Notes: a model not told the origin generated them from the sequence alone. Positions 16,494 through 25,103 are shown, numbered from the stretch's first letter. The stretch is 42,422 nucleotides of DNA from Thermaceae bacterium (GCA_015478585.1 JADMIM010000024.1:1-42422), one strand, 5' to 3'. Program-made: numbers and translations.

Positions 16494-16518
16494 AAACTTT
16501 ACAAACTTTGTAAAGTTT
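16494..16518. promoter_or_regulatory. Perfect 25-bp palindrome, candidate operator
   Basis: AAACTTTACAAA-C-TTTGTAAAGTTT has 12-bp perfect arms. It lies in the 290-bp gap between the secreted-protein gene and the SSB-like gene, 180 bp from the former's start. A 24-codon open frame begins at ATG 16522 right next to it, which could be the remnant of a regulated gene. No clear promoter is seen. Confidence 0.6.
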
Positions 16519-16603
16519 ATCATGGTTTTCATGAAAGCTCAGCTCGAGGAAACGGGTGGTTTATCGCGTTTGCCACGCAAAATTTTAGATAGATAACCCA
16601 CCG

Positions 16604-17284
16604 CTAGGCAGCTTTGGCCTGACTGTAGCGCCCCAGCCGGGTGATGTGGCTGGCCTCGAGCAGCCGTCTATAGCGTTTGGCTCCGGTTTCTTTGTCTTCC
16701 CAGACCTCGGTTTTGAGGGCTCCTTCTACCCACAGGGAATCCCCTTTCTTGAGGCTGGCAAACTGCGCGGCCAAAGAACCCCAGGCCTCGAGTTCTACGT
16801 AATGGTTTCTGGCGGTCTGGGCGGAGTAATCCCAGCTTGAAAAGCCTAGCTGAGCCTTGGCGATAGGCGTTTTATTGCCGGTCTGACGAATCTCAGGGTC
16901 GGTGGTCAGGTTGCCCAAGAGAAGCACCCGATTTTCGGCATTGTAGAGCATGGGGCCTCTGTCCTCATCACGGATATCGGCCTCGGTGAGGGTAAAAAGC
17001 TCGTTGCCCACCACCCGTAGCCGGGAGCCCTTGACCCCCTCTTTCTCCCAGCTCTCGTACTCCAGCCGCCCACAGGCACGGTAGGCCTGCCCCACCTCGA
17101 GGGCCTCTGACCAATGCTCGGCCAGCTTGCCATAGAAAGTGAGGTCGCCGCGAAAGAATATCTGATGGTTGCCCACCGCGCGTTTGCCCAGCAAAACCAC
17201 CTCCAAAAATGGTGTCCCCTTGGGGGTATAGCGCAGTTCGTGCTTGGCCAGTACACCGCTTAGCATTACAAGATTGGTTGCCAT
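16604..17284 (-). CDS. SSB-like protein with two OB folds and no acidic tail
   Basis: The 226-residue protein contains two OB-fold halves (about 1-97 and 113-210). The second has the clearest SSB pattern: NRVLLLGNLTTDPEIRQTGN and HYVELEAWGSLAAQFASLKK. Two OB folds in one chain is the Thermus/Deinococcus SSB arrangement, but the main SSB there is about 260-300 residues and ends in an acidic tail with DLPF. This one ends SQAKAA with no acidic tail, so it should bind ssDNA without recruiting SSB partners through the tail. It is probably a paralogue. TAGGAGAGA precedes the ATG. Confidence 0.85.
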   Translation of the reverse strand: MATNLVMLSGVLAKHELRYTPKGTPFLEVVLLGKRAVGNHQIFFRGDLTFYGKLAEHWSEALEVGQAYRACGRLEYESWEKEGVKGSRLRVVGNELFTLTEADIRDEDRGPMLYNAENRVLLLGNLTTDPEIRQTGNKTPIAKAQLGFSSWDYSAQTARNHYVELEAWGSLAAQFASLKKGDSLWVEGALKTEVWEDKETGAKRYRRLLEASHITRLGRYSQAKAA

Positions 17285-17331
17285 AATCTCTCCTAAGACT
17301 TAAGGCAAGACAGGAGCCTCCAGGGCCTTGA

Positions 17332-17384
17332 AGCTACACCAGGACGGTGTCACTGACCTATCGAGGAGTGCCGTCTGGGACGTG
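17332..17384 (+). repeat. 53-nt hairpin repeat, copy 2
   Basis: It begins AGCTACACCAGGAC and ends GTCTGGGACGTG, with a longer stem: GACGG, TGT bulge, CACT pairing with AGTG, CCGTC. It lies between the SSB-like gene and the unknown gene upstream of it. Confidence 0.6.
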
Positions 17385-17410
17385 CTTTCGCTCGAGCCGC
17401 TCAGCATTTC

Positions 17411-17902
17411 TCAGGCGGCTTCCCTCGAGCACTTTGCATGCAGATAAGCCACCGCCCGCCTCGCTCCCATGCGGGTGAAATCGCTGGGTTCGGCAGGAGC
17501 CTCTAGGCCCAGATGGGCATAATCCTCGGCCCGCAAGTATTTGAAGGCAAACCGGGCGTAGCGCAAATCGGCCTCGCCGTGCAGCGAAACCGGCTCCTCG
17601 GCACTGGCGTCTAGGGCCTGAATGCGGGTCTGGAGGGCCTCGAGGTAAGTCGCAGCTTGGCTGAGGTGCTCCCAGTTGCGCAAGATTTGATACTGCTCTG
17701 CTAGCTCGTCGCCCAGAAGGTAGTTTTGTTCTACAGCCCGGCTGAGCAGTAGAGAAAACCGGGCCCGGGTTTGGAGATTCTTTTCCATTTTGGCCTCGAT
17801 AAATAAAGCCAGGCCGCCCCGCACCGGGCGGATTCGGCAAGCGGCTTTTGGGGCTGAAGACAGCCCGGCTCTAGCCCTGAGCTGCGATAATTGCAGAATC
17901 AT
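17411..17902 (-). CDS. Unknown helical protein (163 aa)
   Basis: I do not recognise it. From the ATG at 17902 it begins MILQLSQLRARAG, then a basic linker, then a largely helical part from about residue 38 (MEKNLQTRARFSLLLSRAVE and beyond) with YARFAFKYLRAEDYAHLGL near the end. The start lies 7 bp after the preceding stop with TAGGTGG between, so it is translated with the upstream gene. An inner start at the MEKNLQ methionine is possible. The SSB-like gene is next on this strand after 126 bp. Confidence 0.7.
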   Translation of the reverse strand: MILQLSQLRARAGLSSAPKAACRIRPVRGGLALFIEAKMEKNLQTRARFSLLLSRAVEQNYLLGDELAEQYQILRNWEHLSQAATYLEALQTRIQALDASAEEPVSLHGEADLRYARFAFKYLRAEDYAHLGLEAPAEPSDFTRMGARRAVAYLHAKCSREAA

Positions 17903-17909
17903 GGCCCAC

Positions 17910-18311
17910 CTAGGCGGCTTTGGTGGCCGGGGTGGCGAGCCACAGGACAAAATCGGCCAATAGCTGTTGGGCTCCCTTGGGCGACCCTACCTCGGGCATG
18001 GCCTGTAGCAACTGGCCCCTCGAGGCTTGTAGGGCCTCGAGGGCTTCATCGCGGCTGAGGGTGTAGAGCTTGCGCTCCTTGCGCTCGAGCAGCAGCAGGG
18101 GAGTGCCCGACTGGGCTAAATGGAGCTTGACCGAGGGATGACCGGCCCAGATCAAATAGGCCCAGGAGTTGGCGCTGCCGCTCTCTGAACCATCGTCGTA
18201 CATCAGTTTGTCGGCAAAAGGCTCCCAGTAAAACACTACTCGAGGAGCATTGCCAGCGTAGCCAAAGATGGTTTCCAGCCTGGGGTGTAGGGGAAGCTCG
18301 AGCTTTTTCAT
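17910..18311 (-). CDS. Unknown protein (133 aa)
   Basis: From ATG 18311 the product starts MKKLELPLHPRLETIFGYAG and continues as a compact mixed alpha/beta protein (RVVFYWEPFADKLMYDDGSE, SWAYLIWAGHPSV). No family is recognised. The frame is open further upstream to GTG 18500, but that part is compositionally different (Arg/Pro-rich), so I prefer 18311. It pairs with the downstream unknown gene. An AT-rich divergent region separates it from the plus-strand small genes. Confidence 0.7.
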   Translation of the reverse strand: MKKLELPLHPRLETIFGYAGNAPRVVFYWEPFADKLMYDDGSESGSANSWAYLIWAGHPSVKLHLAQSGTPLLLLERKERKLYTLSRDEALEALQASRGQLLQAMPEVGSPKGAQQLLADFVLWLATPATKAA

Positions 18312-18553
18312 AAGTCTATTCCGTGAGGGTCGTGGACAATCGGGGCTTGGGGTTGCGGGCGGCTCGATGGTCTGGCGTTCATGGCTCAACCTTTCTGTTT
18401 CCCTTCCTTCCCGCCGAGCCTTTCGCAAAACAACTAACTCGGCGTTGTTATTTAGCTTACAACATAATGTCTCATTTGTCCAGCCCATAGACGTACTCAC
18501 ATTTATATATTATGTTTATATCATAAAATAGAGCCCTACCTTAGGAGGCCGAT
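18312..18553. promoter_or_regulatory. Divergent intergenic region with AT-rich core
   Basis: The part at about 18430-18535 is markedly AT-rich compared with its surroundings and contains TATATTATG, TATATCATAAAATAG and TTGTTATTTAGC stretches. Divergent promoters probably lie here, but I cannot fix a -35/-10 pair with confidence. TTAGGAGG at about 18541-18548 is the RBS of the next gene. Confidence 0.5.
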
Positions 18554-18868
18554 ATGTATCGTCCTAAACGTAAAAATTCCGCCGAACAGAGCCAGACCAT
18601 GGATCTTATCGAACTCAGGCCGCCCGAGACCCCTGCAGTCCCAGAGTTCACCCCTCCGGCAATGGCCTTCTTCCTGCAACGCGCCAATAAAACCGAGTTG
18701 GTGGTGGCCTATAAGGCTTTGGTGGGCCTGTTGGTGGGTGAGGGTGGTCTCGAGGCTGAGGAAGCCGATACTGCTCGAGCTATGTATCTGGCCCTTCAGC
18801 GTGAGCTAGACCGACAACTTCAGGCTTCCATCTTTCCCCACGGCCAAGAAACCCCACTGCCCTTCTAA
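18554..18868 (+). CDS. Unknown helical protein with SSB-tail-like C-terminus (104 aa)
   Basis: The ATG at 18554 follows a strong TTAGGAGG. The protein has a disordered, Pro-rich start (about residues 1-35) and a helical body (FFLQRANKTELVVAYKALVG, then AEEADTARAMYLALQRELDR). It ends GQETPLPF, which resembles the last residues of SSB tails (DLPF), though it is much less acidic. I do not recognise the family. The next gene follows after 12 bp, so they form an operon. Confidence 0.75.
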   Translation: MYRPKRKNSAEQSQTMDLIELRPPETPAVPEFTPPAMAFFLQRANKTELVVAYKALVGLLVGEGGLEAEEADTARAMYLALQRELDRQLQASIFPHGQETPLPF

Positions 18869-18880
18869 CCCGGAGCCTCT

Positions 18881-19117
18881 ATGCGACGCTTGATTATCGA
18901 ACTCGAGATCGGCCCCCGGCGCTCTTTTACCCCGGTGAGCGGGGAACGCCTGGACAGCGCAATTCGCAAGTATGCTGTGCACCTGCGGGGTTTGCAGCCG
19001 GTGCGGGTATTTATTCAGGAGTACGACAGCAGGCTTTCTTCCAAGTTTCGCTATACCCCTGCTCCACAACTGCTGCGGACGCTGCTCGAGGAGCTGAGTG
19101 CCCAGAAGATAGCCTGA
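18881..19117 (+). CDS. Unknown small protein (78 aa)
   Basis: It starts at ATG 18881 with GGAGCC just upstream and encodes MRRLIIELEIGPRRSFTPV, then SAIRKYAVHLRGLQPVRVFI and LLRTLLEELSAQKIA. The pattern is beta-helix-beta-helix with many Arg and Lys, plausible for a small nucleic-acid or protein-binding fold, but no family is recognised. It is cotranscribed with the preceding gene. Confidence 0.75.
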   Translation: MRRLIIELEIGPRRSFTPVSGERLDSAIRKYAVHLRGLQPVRVFIQEYDSRLSSKFRYTPAPQLLRTLLEELSAQKIA

Positions 19118-19164
19118 GGGCGTAGTATGCTGAAGGCAAGCCATACAGCCCAGGGAGGTTCCTT

Positions 19165-20388
19165 ATGCCCAACCCTCGCTTATATCTGCGCCCGCCCATT
19201 CCCCATTCGCCTTGGGAAAGTCAGGCCAAGCAACGCCGAACTTTTGACGACCCCATCGCCTATCGCAAACCCCAGCCGCAGTTCATCCCGCTGCCCAATA
19301 CCAACCGGGTCAACCTCAACTTGCCGCTACGGGCAGTGATGGCCGACGACTGGATTGTCCAGGCCGGGAAGCTGGTGTTTCATGCCGTGGGTGATACCGG
19401 GGGTATCCACGGCACCGATGTGCAGGAGGCCATTGCCCAGCAGTTGGAGCAGCAGGTCGAGGGGGCTGTGGCCTCGCAGAAACCGGCTTTTTTCTACGAC
19501 CTGGGCGATGTGATTTATTACAACGGGCAAAGCGAGTTCTACCGCACCCAGTTTTACGAGCCTTACCAGTATTACAAGCCCTTTATCTTCGCCATACCCG
19601 GCAACCACGACGGCGATACCCAGGTGCGACGCAACGACCCTCCGGTGAGCGAGCCTAGCCTGACCGGCTTCATGACCAACTTTTGTGCCGAACAGCCCGA
19701 GTTTCTCTTCCCTTACCGGGCCACCATGACCCAGCCTTACGTGTACTGGACGCTCGAGGCTCCCTTCCTCACCTTAATTGGGCTGTATTCCAACGTAGAT
19801 GGCAGTTTGGATGGGCGCGGCGGGGTCGAACAAGAGCGCTGGTTGCAGGATCAACTGGCCCAGGCCCCCACCGACAAATGCCTGATTGTGGCGGTGCATC
19901 ACCCGCCCTACTCGCTGGATTCACACCACGGCGGGGCTCCTGAGGTATTGGTGGCACTAGATCGGGCTATCACAGCCAGCAAGCGCCAGCCCAACGCGGT
20001 ATTTTCCGGTCACGTCCATAGCTATCAGCGTTTTACCCGCCGCATTGGGGGTCAGCAGATGGCCTATGTGGTAGCCGGAGCCGGAGGCTATGCCAACACC
20101 TCCAAGGCCCTCCACAAGCTTCAGCTAGACCCAAGTGGAAAACCCATCCAAACCCCTTTCCAGACCACCGAACCGGATGTGGTGCTGGAGTCTTACAACG
20201 ACTCCAACCCTGGCTTTTTGCGGGTTACAGTGGACAACCAGACCCTGACTTGCGAATACTTTTTGGTGCCCTTTGTGGGTACACCTCCGGCCAAGCCCTT
20301 CGACCAGTTCAGCCTGAACTGGCGAAACTACAAGCTGGCAACCGCCAGCCCAGCCCGCCCAGCCCGCAAACCCAAAAAACTGCGATAA
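19165..20388 (+). CDS. Calcineurin-like metallophosphoesterase
   Basis: The 407-residue protein carries the phosphoesterase motifs in order: GDTGG, LGDVIYYNG, PGNHDGD, VAVHHPPYS and SGHVHSYQR. Together they build the dimetal centre used for phosphomonoester or diester hydrolysis. There is no signal peptide and the first 60 residues are Pro/Arg-rich without a recognised domain, so it is probably cytoplasmic. The C-terminus is basic (RPARKPKKLR). GGGAGG lies 8 nt before ATG 19165. The substrate is unknown. Confidence 0.88.
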   Translation: MPNPRLYLRPPIPHSPWESQAKQRRTFDDPIAYRKPQPQFIPLPNTNRVNLNLPLRAVMADDWIVQAGKLVFHAVGDTGGIHGTDVQEAIAQQLEQQVEGAVASQKPAFFYDLGDVIYYNGQSEFYRTQFYEPYQYYKPFIFAIPGNHDGDTQVRRNDPPVSEPSLTGFMTNFCAEQPEFLFPYRATMTQPYVYWTLEAPFLTLIGLYSNVDGSLDGRGGVEQERWLQDQLAQAPTDKCLIVAVHHPPYSLDSHHGGAPEVLVALDRAITASKRQPNAVFSGHVHSYQRFTRRIGGQQMAYVVAGAGGYANTSKALHKLQLDPSGKPIQTPFQTTEPDVVLESYNDSNPGFLRVTVDNQTLTCEYFLVPFVGTPPAKPFDQFSLNWRNYKLATASPARPARKPKKLR

Positions 20389-20472
20389 ATATCTCCACCA
20401 CAAGCTTGAGCCCGACAAACTTCGTCCGAAATCGTCCCCATATCTTCAAGGTTTTTGTGTGAAGGACGCTTA

Positions 20473-20521
20473 AATAACTCTGCTCGAGTAGCCGCAGAGC
20501 CGCTACTCGAGCAGAGTTATT
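20473..20521. terminator. Bidirectional terminator with a perfect 20-bp stem
   Basis: The arms 20473-20492 and 20502-20521 are perfectly complementary around a 9-nt loop. It separates the convergent phosphoesterase and the following minus-strand gene, and its right arm includes that gene's stop codon. The arms end in AATAA/TTATT, giving short A/T tracts in both directions. Confidence 0.8.
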
Positions 20522-21311
20522 ATGAAAACCGCGATAGGGCGGCTTCCGCGGGAAGGCCGCTGCTGAGGGCCTGGTGTAAAGCCAGCTCGAGGCCCGCCCT
20601 AACCGTAAATCCCAGCGGTTTATATCCCAGGGTTTGGGCAGCCTCGTCGCCGTAGAGGCAAGCCATGACCGTGGGGTAGTGTTCGGAGTCCAGGTGCGGC
20701 TTGATTACGGCTGTGGTGTAGGCCAGTTCTTCTGCATCCAGGGCCAGGTGCTCCCCGGCGAAGGCCAGCGCGTAGCCTTCCTGGCGCATCCTCTGGCCCA
20801 GGGTTCGGGCCTGGCCTCGGTAAGAGATATACACCGCGCGGTAGATATAGGCCAAAGTGTCCCGCTTGATTTGCTCGGATGAGGGTGAATCACTCGTCCA
20901 GCAGGGCACCACTACCCAGCCCCGCCGCAACAGCGCGCTGGGATTGAAACGGGCCGCAGCCTCGGAAAAATAGCGGTTGATCCAGCTCCCTTTGAGGTCG
21001 TCGCAAACTACCAAAACCACTTTTAGAGCCGATGGGCTGGACAGCCGCCGATTGGCTTCCTGGACGGCTTGCCGGGCCACATCATCGCTATAGGCTATGA
21101 GCTGATCCAGATAAGCCCGAACGTGCTCCTTGCCCATGGGGTTCATGCCCACCAGCGGCAAGGCGATATCTTCGGAGTCGCCGATCATGGTCTGGAGATA
21201 CTTTTGAAACCGCTCGAAACCCACCGGAGTTCGGTAAATCTCGCGCTGTATCTCCAGCAGGGGTACGTACTCGAAATAGCTGTGTCCAATAGGGGAAATG
21301 CCCGGATTCAT
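20520..21311 (-). CDS. Unrecognised conserved-looking protein (263 aa)
   Basis: I do not recognise the family. The start at ATG 21311 (MNPGISPIGHSYFEYVPLLE) is chosen because GAGGTG precedes it; the frame is open further upstream, but that part is Ser/Lys/His-rich and improbable. The middle has a Rossmann-like hydrophobic strand (LKVVLVVCDDLKGSWINRYF), then RRGWVVVPCWTSD and QARTLGQRMRQEGYALAFAG. No signal peptide or membrane helix is present. The gene stands alone between terminators. Confidence 0.75.
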   Translation of the reverse strand: MNPGISPIGHSYFEYVPLLEIQREIYRTPVGFERFQKYLQTMIGDSEDIALPLVGMNPMGKEHVRAYLDQLIAYSDDVARQAVQEANRRLSSPSALKVVLVVCDDLKGSWINRYFSEAAARFNPSALLRRGWVVVPCWTSDSPSSEQIKRDTLAYIYRAVYISYRGQARTLGQRMRQEGYALAFAGEHLALDAEELAYTTAVIKPHLDSEHYPTVMACLYGDEAAQTLGYKPLGFTVRAGLELALHQALSSGLPAEAALSRFS

Positions 21312-21375
21312 GCTGCACCTCGAGAATGCGTAAACACCCATTTTAGCAGCCCCGTGGGGCTTATGATGAGATGGC

Positions 21376-21507
21376 TTGCTCGAGGTTCTGGACGTTTTAT
21401 TGCTGCGGCTTAAGCCCTCTGCCCCCCAGGCTCGGCTCAATCTGGCTCTGGCGGAAATCTGTCGCCAGGAGGAGCATTTCCCTAACCTGCGGGGGGTGCT
21501 GGGGTAG
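21376..21507 (+). CDS. Possible small ORF (43 aa) with TTG start
   Basis: The frame reads LLEVLDVLLLRLKPSAPQAR then LNLALAEICRQEEHFPNLRG and has normal codon use for this genome, but the only start is TTG with a weak RBS. It may be a small gene partnered with the next one or a degenerate gene end. Confidence 0.3.
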   Translation: MLEVLDVLLLRLKPSAPQARLNLALAEICRQEEHFPNLRGVLG

Positions 21508-21536
21508 GTCAGGGTTTATGGGTGTGATTCAAACGG

Positions 21537-21755
21537 TTGCCTCTGACTGCCGAAGCCGAGCGGTTTCTCGCCAAGCCCCGCCTCGCGGGCCGGCACGACG
21601 AACTCCTGTGGGCCTTTGAGCGCGGGGTGGGTTTTCTGGAGCGCCTGGGGGTGGAGATGCTGCTCGAGGATGGGCACGAACCACCCGCCCCGAGGGATTT
21701 TCCCCTGTTTCTCATCGAACTGCGCGAGGTTTTACACCCTCACCTCACCTCCTGA
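21537..21755 (+). CDS. Small unknown protein (72 aa) with TTG start
   Basis: The frame encodes LTAEAERFLAKPRLAGRHDE, then LLWAFERGVGFLERLGVEML and a C-terminal DFPLFLIELREVLHPHL. Composition and codon use look coding. No RBS precedes the TTG. A lipoprotein gene follows 18 bp later. No family is recognised. Confidence 0.5.
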   Translation: MPLTAEAERFLAKPRLAGRHDELLWAFERGVGFLERLGVEMLLEDGHEPPAPRDFPLFLIELREVLHPHLTS

Positions 21756-21773
21756 AGGTTAGAATTGCCAGGA

Positions 21774-22430
21774 ATGAAATCCTATCTACTGCTCGGTATG
21801 GTTGCTTTACTCCTCGCCGCTTGCGCTCCCCAGGCCAGTTCGACCAGTACGCCTTTGTATACCGGGCCTATGGGTTTTTACCCGGCCTCGGTGGGGCTGG
21901 ACTGGGTGTACCAGCCCCAAGGGGCTGCCCCTACCGACCCGCCCTACCGGGTGTCGGTGCTGGGGCCTTCGACCTTCAACGGGCAGGCGGCCATTCGCTA
22001 CCGCTTTAGCGGGCGTGGGCAGGAACGATATTACTATCGGCAGGTGACTGCGGGTGGGGTGCAACTTTTGGGGTTTGAAGAACTCATCACCAACAGCGTG
22101 GTACGCTTCAACCCCCCCATGTTGGAATACCCTGCGGCTTCGGCATTTGTGGTGGGAGCCAAGTGGGGAGGGGTTAGCCGGGTGGATAGCCAGATCGTGG
22201 TGGGTGGCAAAATTACCCCTCTGGCTTCGGGTAGCCTCGAGTACAGCTATCATGTGGTGGGCAAATCCAATGTCAGCGTGGGTGCGGGCGATTTTCAGGT
22301 CTGGCGGATTACCCTCAATCTCAAGCCCTCCAAGGGCGATCCCCAGAACTACGAAATCTGGTTCGTACCAGGAGTGGGGGAGATTCGTACGCAAGAAGGA
22401 CTTTTGCTGGTGGATCGCAATTTCCAGTGA
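21774..22430 (+). CDS. Lipoprotein of unknown function
   Basis: From ATG 21774 the 218-residue product begins MKSYLLLGMVALLLAACAP, a lipoprotein signal with lipobox LAAC, so it should be anchored outside the cytoplasmic membrane. The mature part is beta-rich (YRVSVLGPSTFNGQAAIRYR, KWGGVSRVDSQIVVGGKITP, NYEIWFVPGVGEIRTQEG). No catalytic motif is visible. A TAGAAT box at 21759-21764 ends 9 nt before the ATG, so the mRNA probably has almost no leader. Confidence 0.85.
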   Translation: MKSYLLLGMVALLLAACAPQASSTSTPLYTGPMGFYPASVGLDWVYQPQGAAPTDPPYRVSVLGPSTFNGQAAIRYRFSGRGQERYYYRQVTAGGVQLLGFEELITNSVVRFNPPMLEYPAASAFVVGAKWGGVSRVDSQIVVGGKITPLASGSLEYSYHVVGKSNVSVGAGDFQVWRITLNLKPSKGDPQNYEIWFVPGVGEIRTQEGLLLVDRNFQ

Positions 22431-22573
22431 GGTTATTGTGGTTTTCATGAATCTTGGGCTATCAGAGAACTGCCCTAGCCTTCCCACTTTGTCATCCAGA
22501 GGTAAAATGAGAGCGCTCGAAGCAGCTAAAGTCAAAGGCGAGCGCTGTGCTCAACGCTTCCAGGAGGGAGTCA

Positions 22574-24427
22574 GTGATTCTGGATAAGGTCAACTCACCG
22601 CAAGACCTCAAATTCCTTTCACCCGAGGAACTGCTCGAGCTTTCAGCCGAGTTGCGTAGCGAGATTGTCCGGGTCACCGCGCAAAACGGTGGACACCTGG
22701 CCTCGAGCCTGGGGGCGGTGGAGCTAATCGTGGCGCTGCACAAGGTCTACGACTCTCCCCGTGACCGCATCCTTTTCGATGTGGGCCACCAGGCTTATGC
22801 CCACAAACTCCTCACCGGGCGCAAAGACGTGTTCCACACCATTCGGCAAGAGGGTGGTATCTCTGGTTTTACCAAGGTTTCGGAAAACCAGCACGATGCG
22901 ATTACCGTCGGACACGCCTCGACTTCGCTTGCCAACGCTTTGGGCATGGCTATCGCCAGGGACACTTTGGGCGAGGATTATGGCGTGGTAGCGGTGATTG
23001 GCGATGGGGCCTTTACTGGCGGGATGGCCCTGGCGGCCCTCAACGTGATCGGTGGGCAAAAGCGCAAGATGCTGATGGTACTCAACGATAACGAGATGAG
23101 CATTTCCGAGAACGTGGGGGCGCTGGGCCGCTACTTCAAGGAGTATCAGACCAACAAATGGGTGCAAGACACCCAGAAGTGGGGCAAAAATGTCCTCGAG
23201 GGTATTTCTCCCCGGCTCTTCAACCTTGTAGACCGGGCCAAGGAAGCCGCCAAGCTGATGCTGCACCAGGAAAACCCGTTTTATGCCTGGGGCGTACGCT
23301 ACGTGGGGCCAGTAGACGGACACAACTTGCCCGAACTTATCCATACCCTCGAGCGCCTCAAGGAGCTCGATGGCCCTACCGTGCTGCACATCGTCACCAA
23401 AAAGGGCAAAGGGTACGGCGTGGCCGAGGAAGACCCCATCTACTGGCACGGTCCTCCGGGCTTCAACCCGGAGAAGCCCGAAAAAGTGAGCAAGGGCTAT
23501 AGCTGGTCGGCAGCCTTTGGCGATGCCATAACCGAGTTGGCCGCACAGGAGCCGCGCTTGTTCGTAATTACCCCGGCCATGCGCGAGGGCTCGGGGCTGG
23601 TGAAATACTCCCAGACCTATCCCGAGCGCTATCTCGACACCGGCATCTGCGAGGATGTAGCGGCCACTACTGCTGCTGGGATGGGCTTGCGCGGGCTCAA
23701 GCCAGTGCTGGCCATCTACTCGACCTTCATGCAGCGGGCCTACGACCAGATTATCCACGACATCGCCATCGAAAACGTCCCGGTGATTTTTGCCGTAGAC
23801 CGCGCTGGAATCGTGGGGAGTGATGGTGCAACCCACAACGGGGTTTTCGATATCGCCTATCTGCGCACTGTTCCTAACGTGCAAATTGCCGCACCCAAAG
23901 ATGCCCTGGAGCTTCGGGGGATGCTCAAAAAAGCCCTCGAGCTGGGTGGCCCCATCGCCCTGCGCTACGCCAGGGACAGCGTAGAAAAGGTTCCCGAAGG
24001 AACCTGGCCGGAGATAGATTGGGCTAAGTGGGAAGTGCTTAAAGAAGGTTCCATAGCCTATATCCTGGCCTTCGGTAAGACCCTCAAATATGCTCTGGAG
24101 GCAGCCCGCGACAACCCCCAAGTGGGGGTCATCAATGCTCGCTTTATCAAGCCGCTGGACAAAGAGATGCTGGAGAAGCTGGCGCTGGAAGGCTATAAAA
24201 TCGTCACCGTCGAAGACCACCAGGAGATGGGCGGCTTTGGCAGTGCGGTGCTCGAGGCCCTGAACCAGATGAATCTCAAGGCCGACCTGCGGGTGTTGGG
24301 CCTGCCCGATGTGTTCTACGACCACGGCGCGATTCCCCGGATGCACGCCGAGGCTGGGATTGATGCCGCAGCTATCCAAAGGGCTTTAGCCGAGCTGGGA
24401 GTGGGTTTCTCGCTGGTTCGGGACTGA
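22574..24427 (+). CDS. dxs: 1-deoxy-D-xylulose-5-phosphate synthase
   Basis: The 617-residue protein starts [20 protein letters not shown] with the GTG at 22574, which has GGAGGGA 5 nt upstream; the frame extends a few codons further but without such support. Landmarks are [10 protein letters not shown], the thiamine-diphosphate motif [29 protein letters not shown], and in the transketolase-like half [15 protein letters not shown]. It condenses pyruvate and glyceraldehyde 3-phosphate to DXP, the entry step of the MEP isoprenoid pathway and a source of carotenoid and menaquinone precursors. A TAAAAT -10 candidate lies at 22503-22508. The MBL hydrolase gene follows after 13 bp. Confidence 0.96.
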   Translation: MILDKVNSPQDLKFLSPEELLELSAELRSEIVRVTAQNGGHLASSLGAVELIVALHKVYDSPRDRILFDVGHQAYAHKLLTGRKDVFHTIRQEGGISGFTKVSENQHDAITVGHASTSLANALGMAIARDTLGEDYGVVAVIGDGAFTGGMALAALNVIGGQKRKMLMVLNDNEMSISENVGALGRYFKEYQTNKWVQDTQKWGKNVLEGISPRLFNLVDRAKEAAKLMLHQENPFYAWGVRYVGPVDGHNLPELIHTLERLKELDGPTVLHIVTKKGKGYGVAEEDPIYWHGPPGFNPEKPEKVSKGYSWSAAFGDAITELAAQEPRLFVITPAMREGSGLVKYSQTYPERYLDTGICEDVAATTAAGMGLRGLKPVLAIYSTFMQRAYDQIIHDIAIENVPVIFAVDRAGIVGSDGATHNGVFDIAYLRTVPNVQIAAPKDALELRGMLKKALELGGPIALRYARDSVEKVPEGTWPEIDWAKWEVLKEGSIAYILAFGKTLKYALEAARDNPQVGVINARFIKPLDKEMLEKLALEGYKIVTVEDHQEMGGFGSAVLEALNQMNLKADLRVLGLPDVFYDHGAIPRMHAEAGIDAAAIQRALAELGVGFSLVRD

Positions 24428-24440
24428 GCCATTAGCCAGC

Positions 24441-25064
24441 ATGAAAATCCTCCCTCTGGCATCCAATAGCTATTTGCTCGAGACCCCCGAAGGCCCCTTA
24501 CTCGTAGATTCGGGTGCGCCCTGGGAGAATGCCAGATTGCTGCGGCTGCTGGATGAGCTAAAGCCTGCGGCCTTGTTTCTCACCCACCACCACCTTGACC
24601 ACGTGGGTGGGGCCCGACTGCTGTGGGAGCGCTACAAGCTGCTGGTGTATGCGCATCCGCTGGATATCCCTTTTGTGGGTGGGCGAAAGCGCCGCCCGCC
24701 TTTTCCGCCGGTTTTGCTGCTGGGCGACTGGATTGCCAACAGTGCTCGGCCCCTACCCCAGGAAGCCCTGACCGCGCCCCTCGAGGGCGACCGGGTGATG
24801 GGCTGGGAGGTGGTGCATCTGCCGGGGCACACCCTGGGCCAGATTGGCCTGCTGAAAGACGGCATCCTGTTGGCTGGCGACGCGCTGCGGGTAGGTAAGG
24901 ATGGCCCGGTGGTTCCGGCGGATATGGTCAATGCCGATAGCGCTGAAGCCCGGCGTACTGTAGGCAAGATTGCTCGCCTGGATGTGCGGGAGATTTACGT
25001 GGGCCACGGGCCAAAAACCAACCCTCAAGCGGTGCGGGCTTTAGCCCAAAGGCTGGGGGCGTAA
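24441..25064 (+). CDS. MBL-fold metal-dependent hydrolase
   Basis: The 207-residue protein has the metallo-beta-lactamase ligands in order: LTHHHLDHVGG, HLPGHTLGQ, LLAGDALR and a final His in IYVGHGPKTN. This is the glyoxalase II-like general hydrolase class with a dinuclear metal site. The substrate is not predictable. It lies 13 bp after dxs and is probably cotranscribed. Confidence 0.92.
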   Translation: MKILPLASNSYLLETPEGPLLVDSGAPWENARLLRLLDELKPAALFLTHHHLDHVGGARLLWERYKLLVYAHPLDIPFVGGRKRRPPFPPVLLLGDWIANSARPLPQEALTAPLEGDRVMGWEVVHLPGHTLGQIGLLKDGILLAGDALRVGKDGPVVPADMVNADSAEARRTVGKIARLDVREIYVGHGPKTNPQAVRALAQRLGA

Positions 25065-25103
25065 GCGAGATGTCCTGAGGATTACCCTGGGTCTGGGCCA
25101 CCG

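Noticed and set aside
18314-18500. Upstream extension of the 133-aa unknown gene to GTG 18500
   Set aside because: The extension is Arg/Pro-rich and unlike the rest, and it would consume the AT-rich promoter region. The ATG at 18311 is more plausible.
16524-22450. Shared 12-mer GGTTTTCATGAA near 16524 and 22439
   Set aside because: The flanks do not match and the contexts differ. A chance match of this length is plausible in 42 kb.
22507-22587. 26-codon upstream frame overlapping the dxs start
   Set aside because: The ATG is part of the TAAAAT -10 candidate itself and would not be transcribed with a usable start. No RBS or conservation evidence.
22724-24379. Very long open frame antisense to dxs
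   Set aside because: It mirrors the codon structure of dxs, an unambiguous gene with all motifs. Long antisense frames are common at this GC content and this one has no recognisable domain.
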